DNA from: Fasciola hepatica
Taxonomy: Eukaryota; Platyhelminthes; Trematoda; Plagiorchiida; Fasciolidae
NCBI GenBank assembly: GCA_948099385.1
Contig: CANUEZ040000047.1
Location: 29,344,501-29,408,500, forward strand
DNA length: 64,000 nucleotides
Direction of reading: 5' to 3'
Every line of letters begins with the position of its first letter. Position 1 is the stretch's first letter. Below, in pieces: positions 60,901 through 64,000 of this stretch. The notes below the pieces were generated by a model. The model ran no database searches. It saw only the letters and a list, made by a program, of their open reading frames with translations, and had not been told where the DNA came from. Both the position numbers and the translations under genes were made by a program.

Positions 60901-63900
60901 TCAATTGCAAATAGTAAGCAAGCTGTGTAGGTTGTTCATAAGGGAATGTGTTCGTTGTACTTAGGCCCGTACAGAGAAGTGATCGATCATAGGAGTCGAT
61001 CGGTGTGTGGGAAGCTTGTTGTTAGCGTTCAAAATCCAGTGATGGAAGGGTGCTATATGATGTAGTGTAGATGTTGAACAAACCGTTGAGAGCCATCGCG
61101 GATAGCCTTGCGGTTAAGGTGTTCGATTCACAGTCGTTGAGCCTGTGTTCGAGTGGCCGTGGGGGCTCGGTGCATGTGCACTGCTCATCATTCCCAACAA
61201 GGATGAAACAGCTGTACAGTGCATATCCATGCTTTTCAATGGTCAGTTGAGCGTTCAAGCTGCATCATGAATCATATCATATACAAATCTTATCTGCTAC
61301 TACTCAATTGCAAATAGTAAGCAAGCTGTGTAGGTTGTTCATAACGGAATGTGTTCGTTGTACTTAGACCCGTACAGAGACGTGATCGATCATAGGAGTC
61401 GATCTGTGTGTGGGAAGCTTGTTGTTACCGTTCAAAATCCAGTGATGGAAGGGTGCTATATGATGTAGTGTAGATGTTGAACAAACCGTTGAGAGCCATC
61501 GCGGATAGCCTTGCGGTTAAGGTGTTCGATTCACAGTCGTTGAGCCTGTGTTCGAGTGGCCGTGGGGGCACGGTGCATGTGCACTGCTCATCATTCCCAA
61601 CAAGGATGAAACAGCTGTACAGTGCATATCCATGCTTTTCAATGGTCAGTTGAGCGTTCAAGCTGCATCATGAATCATATTATATACAAATCTAATCTGC
61701 TACTACTCAATTGCAAATAGTAAGCAAGCTGTGTAGGTTGTTCATAACGGAATGTGTTCGTTGTACTTAGGCCCGTACAGAGAAGTGATCGATCATAGGA
61801 GTCGATCGGTGTGTGGGAAGCTTGTTGTTACAGTTCAAAAGCCAGTTATGGAAGGGTGCTATATGATGTAGTGTAGATGTTGAACAAACCGTTGAGAGCC
61901 ATCGCGGATAGCCTTGCGGTTAAGGTGTTCGATTCACAGTCGTTGAGCCTGTGTTCGAGTCGCCGTGGGGGCTCGGTGCATGTGCACTGCTCATCATTCC
62001 CAACAAGGATGAAACAGCTGTACAGTGCATATCCATGCTTTTCAATGGTCAGTTGAGCGTTCAAGCTGCATCATGAATCATATTATATACAAATCTAATC
62101 TGCTACTACTCAATTGCAAATAGTAAGCAAGCTGTGTAGGATGTTCATAACGGAATGTGTTCGTTGTACTTAGGCCCGTACAGAGAAGTGATCGATCATA
62201 GGTGTGGATCGGTGTGTGGGAAGCTTGTTGTTACCGTTCAAAATCCAGTGATGGAAGGGTGCTATATGATGTAGTGTAGATGTTGAACAAACCGTTGAGA
62301 GCCATCGCGGATAGCCTTGCGGTTAAGGTGTTCGATTCACAGTCGTTGAGCCTGTGTTCGAGTCGCCGTGGGGGCTCGGTGCATGTGCACTGCTCATCAT
62401 TCCCAACAAGGATGAAACAGCTGTACAGTGCATATCCATGCTTTTCAATGGTCAGTTGAGCGTTCAAGCTGCATCATGAATCATATTATATACAAATCTA
62501 ATCTGCTACTACTCAATTGCAAATAGTAAGCAAGCTGTGTAGGTTGTTCATAAGGGAATGTGTTCGTTGTACTTAGGCCCGTACAGAGAAGTGATCGATC
62601 ATAGGAGTCGATCGGTGTGTGGGAAGCTTGTTGTTAGCGTTCAAAATCCAGTGATGGAAGGGTGCTATATGATGTAGTGTAGATGTTGAACAAACCGTTG
62701 AGAGCCATCGCGGATAGCCTTGCGGTTAAGGTGTTCGATTCACAGTCGTTGAGCCTGTGTTCGAGTCGCCGTGGGGGCTCGGTGCATTTGCACTGCTCAT
62801 CATTCCCAACAAGGATGAAACAGCTGTACAGTGCATATCCATGCTTTTCAATGGTCAGTTGAGCGTTCAAGCTGCATCATGAATCATATTATATGCAAAT
62901 CTAATCTGCTACTACTCAATTGCAAATAGTAAGCAAGCTGTGTAGGTTGTTCATAACGGAATGTGTTCGTTGTACTTAGGCCCGTACAGAGAAGTGATCG
63001 ATCATAGGAGTCGATCGGTGTGTGGGAAGCTTGTTGTTAGCGTTCAAAATCCAGTGATGGAAGGGTGCTATATGATGTAGTGTAGATGTTGAACAAACCG
63101 TTGAGAGCCATCGCGGATAGCCTTGCGGTTAAGGTGTTCGATTCACAGTCGTTGAGCCTGTGTTCGAGTCGCCGTGGGGGCTCGGTGCATGTGCACTGCT
63201 CATCATTCCCAACAAGGATGAAACAGCTGTACAGTGCATATCCATGCTTTTCAATGGTCAGTTGAGCGTTCAAGCTGCATCATGAATCATATTATATACA
63301 AATCTAATCTGCTACTACTCAATTGCAAATAGTAAGCAAGCTGTGTAGGTTGTTCATAACGGAATGTGTTCGTTGTACTTAGGCCCGTACAGAGAAGTGA
63401 TCGATCATAGGAGTCGATCGGTGTGTGGGAAGCTTGTTGTTACCGTTCAAAATCCAGTGATGGAAGGGTGCTATATGATGTAGTGTAGATGTTGAACAAA
63501 CCGTTGAGAGCCATCGCGGATAGCCTTGCGGTTAAGGTGTTCGATTCACAGTCGTTGAGCCTGTGTTCGAGTCGCCGTGGGGGCTCGGTGCATGTGCACT
63601 GCTCATCATTCCCAACAAGGATGAAACAGCTGTACAGTGCATATCCATGCTTTTCAATGGTCAGTTGAGCGTTCAAGCTGCATCATGAATCATATTATAT
63701 ACAAATCTAATCTGCTACTACTCAATTGCAAATAGTAAGCAAGCTGTGTAGGTTGTTCATAAGGGAATGTGTTCGTTGTACTTAGGCCCGTACAGAGAAG
63801 TGATCGATCATAGGAGTCGATCGGTGTGTGGGAAGCTTGTTGTTACCGTTCAAAATCCAGTGATGGAAGGGTGCTATATGATGTAGTGTAGATGTTGAAC

Positions 63901-64000
63901 AAACCGTTGAGAGCCATCGCGGATAGCCTTGCGGTTAAGGTGTTCGATTCACAGTCGTTGAGCCTGTGTTCGAGTGGCCGTGGGGGCTCGGTGCATGTGC
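58601..64000 (+). repeat. Array block R-prime: right subfamily regaining C allele
   Basis: Copies keep the AAAATCC / CAGTGATGG signature in most units but the C allele of the B box returns (copies near 58.7, 59.1, 60.7 kb and the run about 61.9-63.6 kb). One copy around 61.8 kb has the complete left-block signature TTACAGTTC, AAAAGCC and CAGTTATGG, standing alone among right-type neighbours. Confidence 0.6.

Larger units (their letters stand above)
1..64000 (+). repeat. 403-bp tandem satellite array, about 158.8 copies, Sm-alpha-like
   Basis: Every base of the window belongs to a head-to-tail repeat with a 403-bp period. A fixed landmark recurs at 406, 809, 1212 and so on with no slippage until 49,169, then once at 402, then at 403 to the end. 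Copies are always in the same orientation and no unrelated insertion was seen. Divergence is a few substitutions per monomer. One monomer is about 46% G+C by hand count. Internal parts of each unit are a tRNA-like Pol III promoter, a hammerhead-ribozyme-like fold and a T4 run. This combination is known from the SINE-like Sm-alpha repeats of schistosomes, so a fluke satellite is inferred. The array continues past both window ends. Confidence 0.98.

Noticed and set aside
1..64000. CRISPR array
   Set aside because: Repeats are 403 bp, contiguous and without unique spacers; the Pol III boxes indicate a eukaryote.
1..64000. 5S rRNA or spliced-leader RNA gene cluster
   Set aside because: No 5S internal control region and no clear spliced-leader sequence with a good Sm site was seen. 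The AATTTG variants upstream (for example near 36,364) are a single-base change in the spacer and not an Sm site in context.

Overview
The whole 64,000-base window is one tandem satellite array. A monomer of exactly 403 bp repeats head to tail about 158.8 times. It runs off both ends of the window, so the true array is longer. Copies differ by scattered point substitutions. By following a landmark through every copy I found a single length change, a 1-bp deletion near 49,341-49,346. No protein-coding gene is supported. A 72-78-codon antisense frame recurs in almost every copy only because the monomer is repeated.

The monomer is not featureless. In one direction (+ strand) it carries, in order: (i) a weak TATA-like element, (ii) a tRNA-derived RNA polymerase III type-2 promoter (A box and B box about 33 nt apart), (iii) a 61-nt segment that folds as a type I hammerhead ribozyme, with a two-part stem I, a stem II with a 6-nt loop, a GAAA, a minimal stem III and a GUA cleavage triplet, and (iv) a TTTT run directly after the last base of the hammerhead. 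Together these would specify a Pol III RNA of about 145-150 nt. The same layout (tRNA-like promoter followed by a type I hammerhead) is known from the SINE-like Sm-alpha satellite family of schistosomes. Stem II and loop II here also resemble the schistosome version as I remember it. The likely source is therefore a schistosome or related fluke, and heterochromatic or W-chromosome satellite is a reasonable but unproven location. By hand count one monomer is about 46% G+C.

The hammerhead core departs from consensus. Two invariant guanines (G5 and G8) read as C in essentially all copies, giving CTCATCA instead of CTGATGA. By known hammerhead biochemistry this should be inactive or nearly so, although the helices are retained.

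Coordinate rule: an element at position p (1-403) of copy 1 lies at p+403(k-1) in copy k. Subtract 1 for everything downstream of about 49,346. In copy 1 the landmarks are: TATA-like 202-206, A box 251-261, B box 295-303, hammerhead 320-380, predicted cleavage 364/365, TTTT 381-384. Copy 2 (404-806) is the best reference copy, with a perfect A box and an intact cleavage triplet.

The array has regional structure. From 1 to about 22.3 kb the copies are mostly type L (G at 183, T at 189, several A-box alleles, mixed B box). From 22.3 to 32 kb there is a mixed zone. From about 32 to 58 kb the copies are homogeneous type R (T at 183, G at 189, G allele at the B box). The last few kilobases regain the C allele at the B box. 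Local higher-order repeats of 1, 2, 3 and 4 monomers are visible, which points to ongoing unequal exchange or gene conversion.
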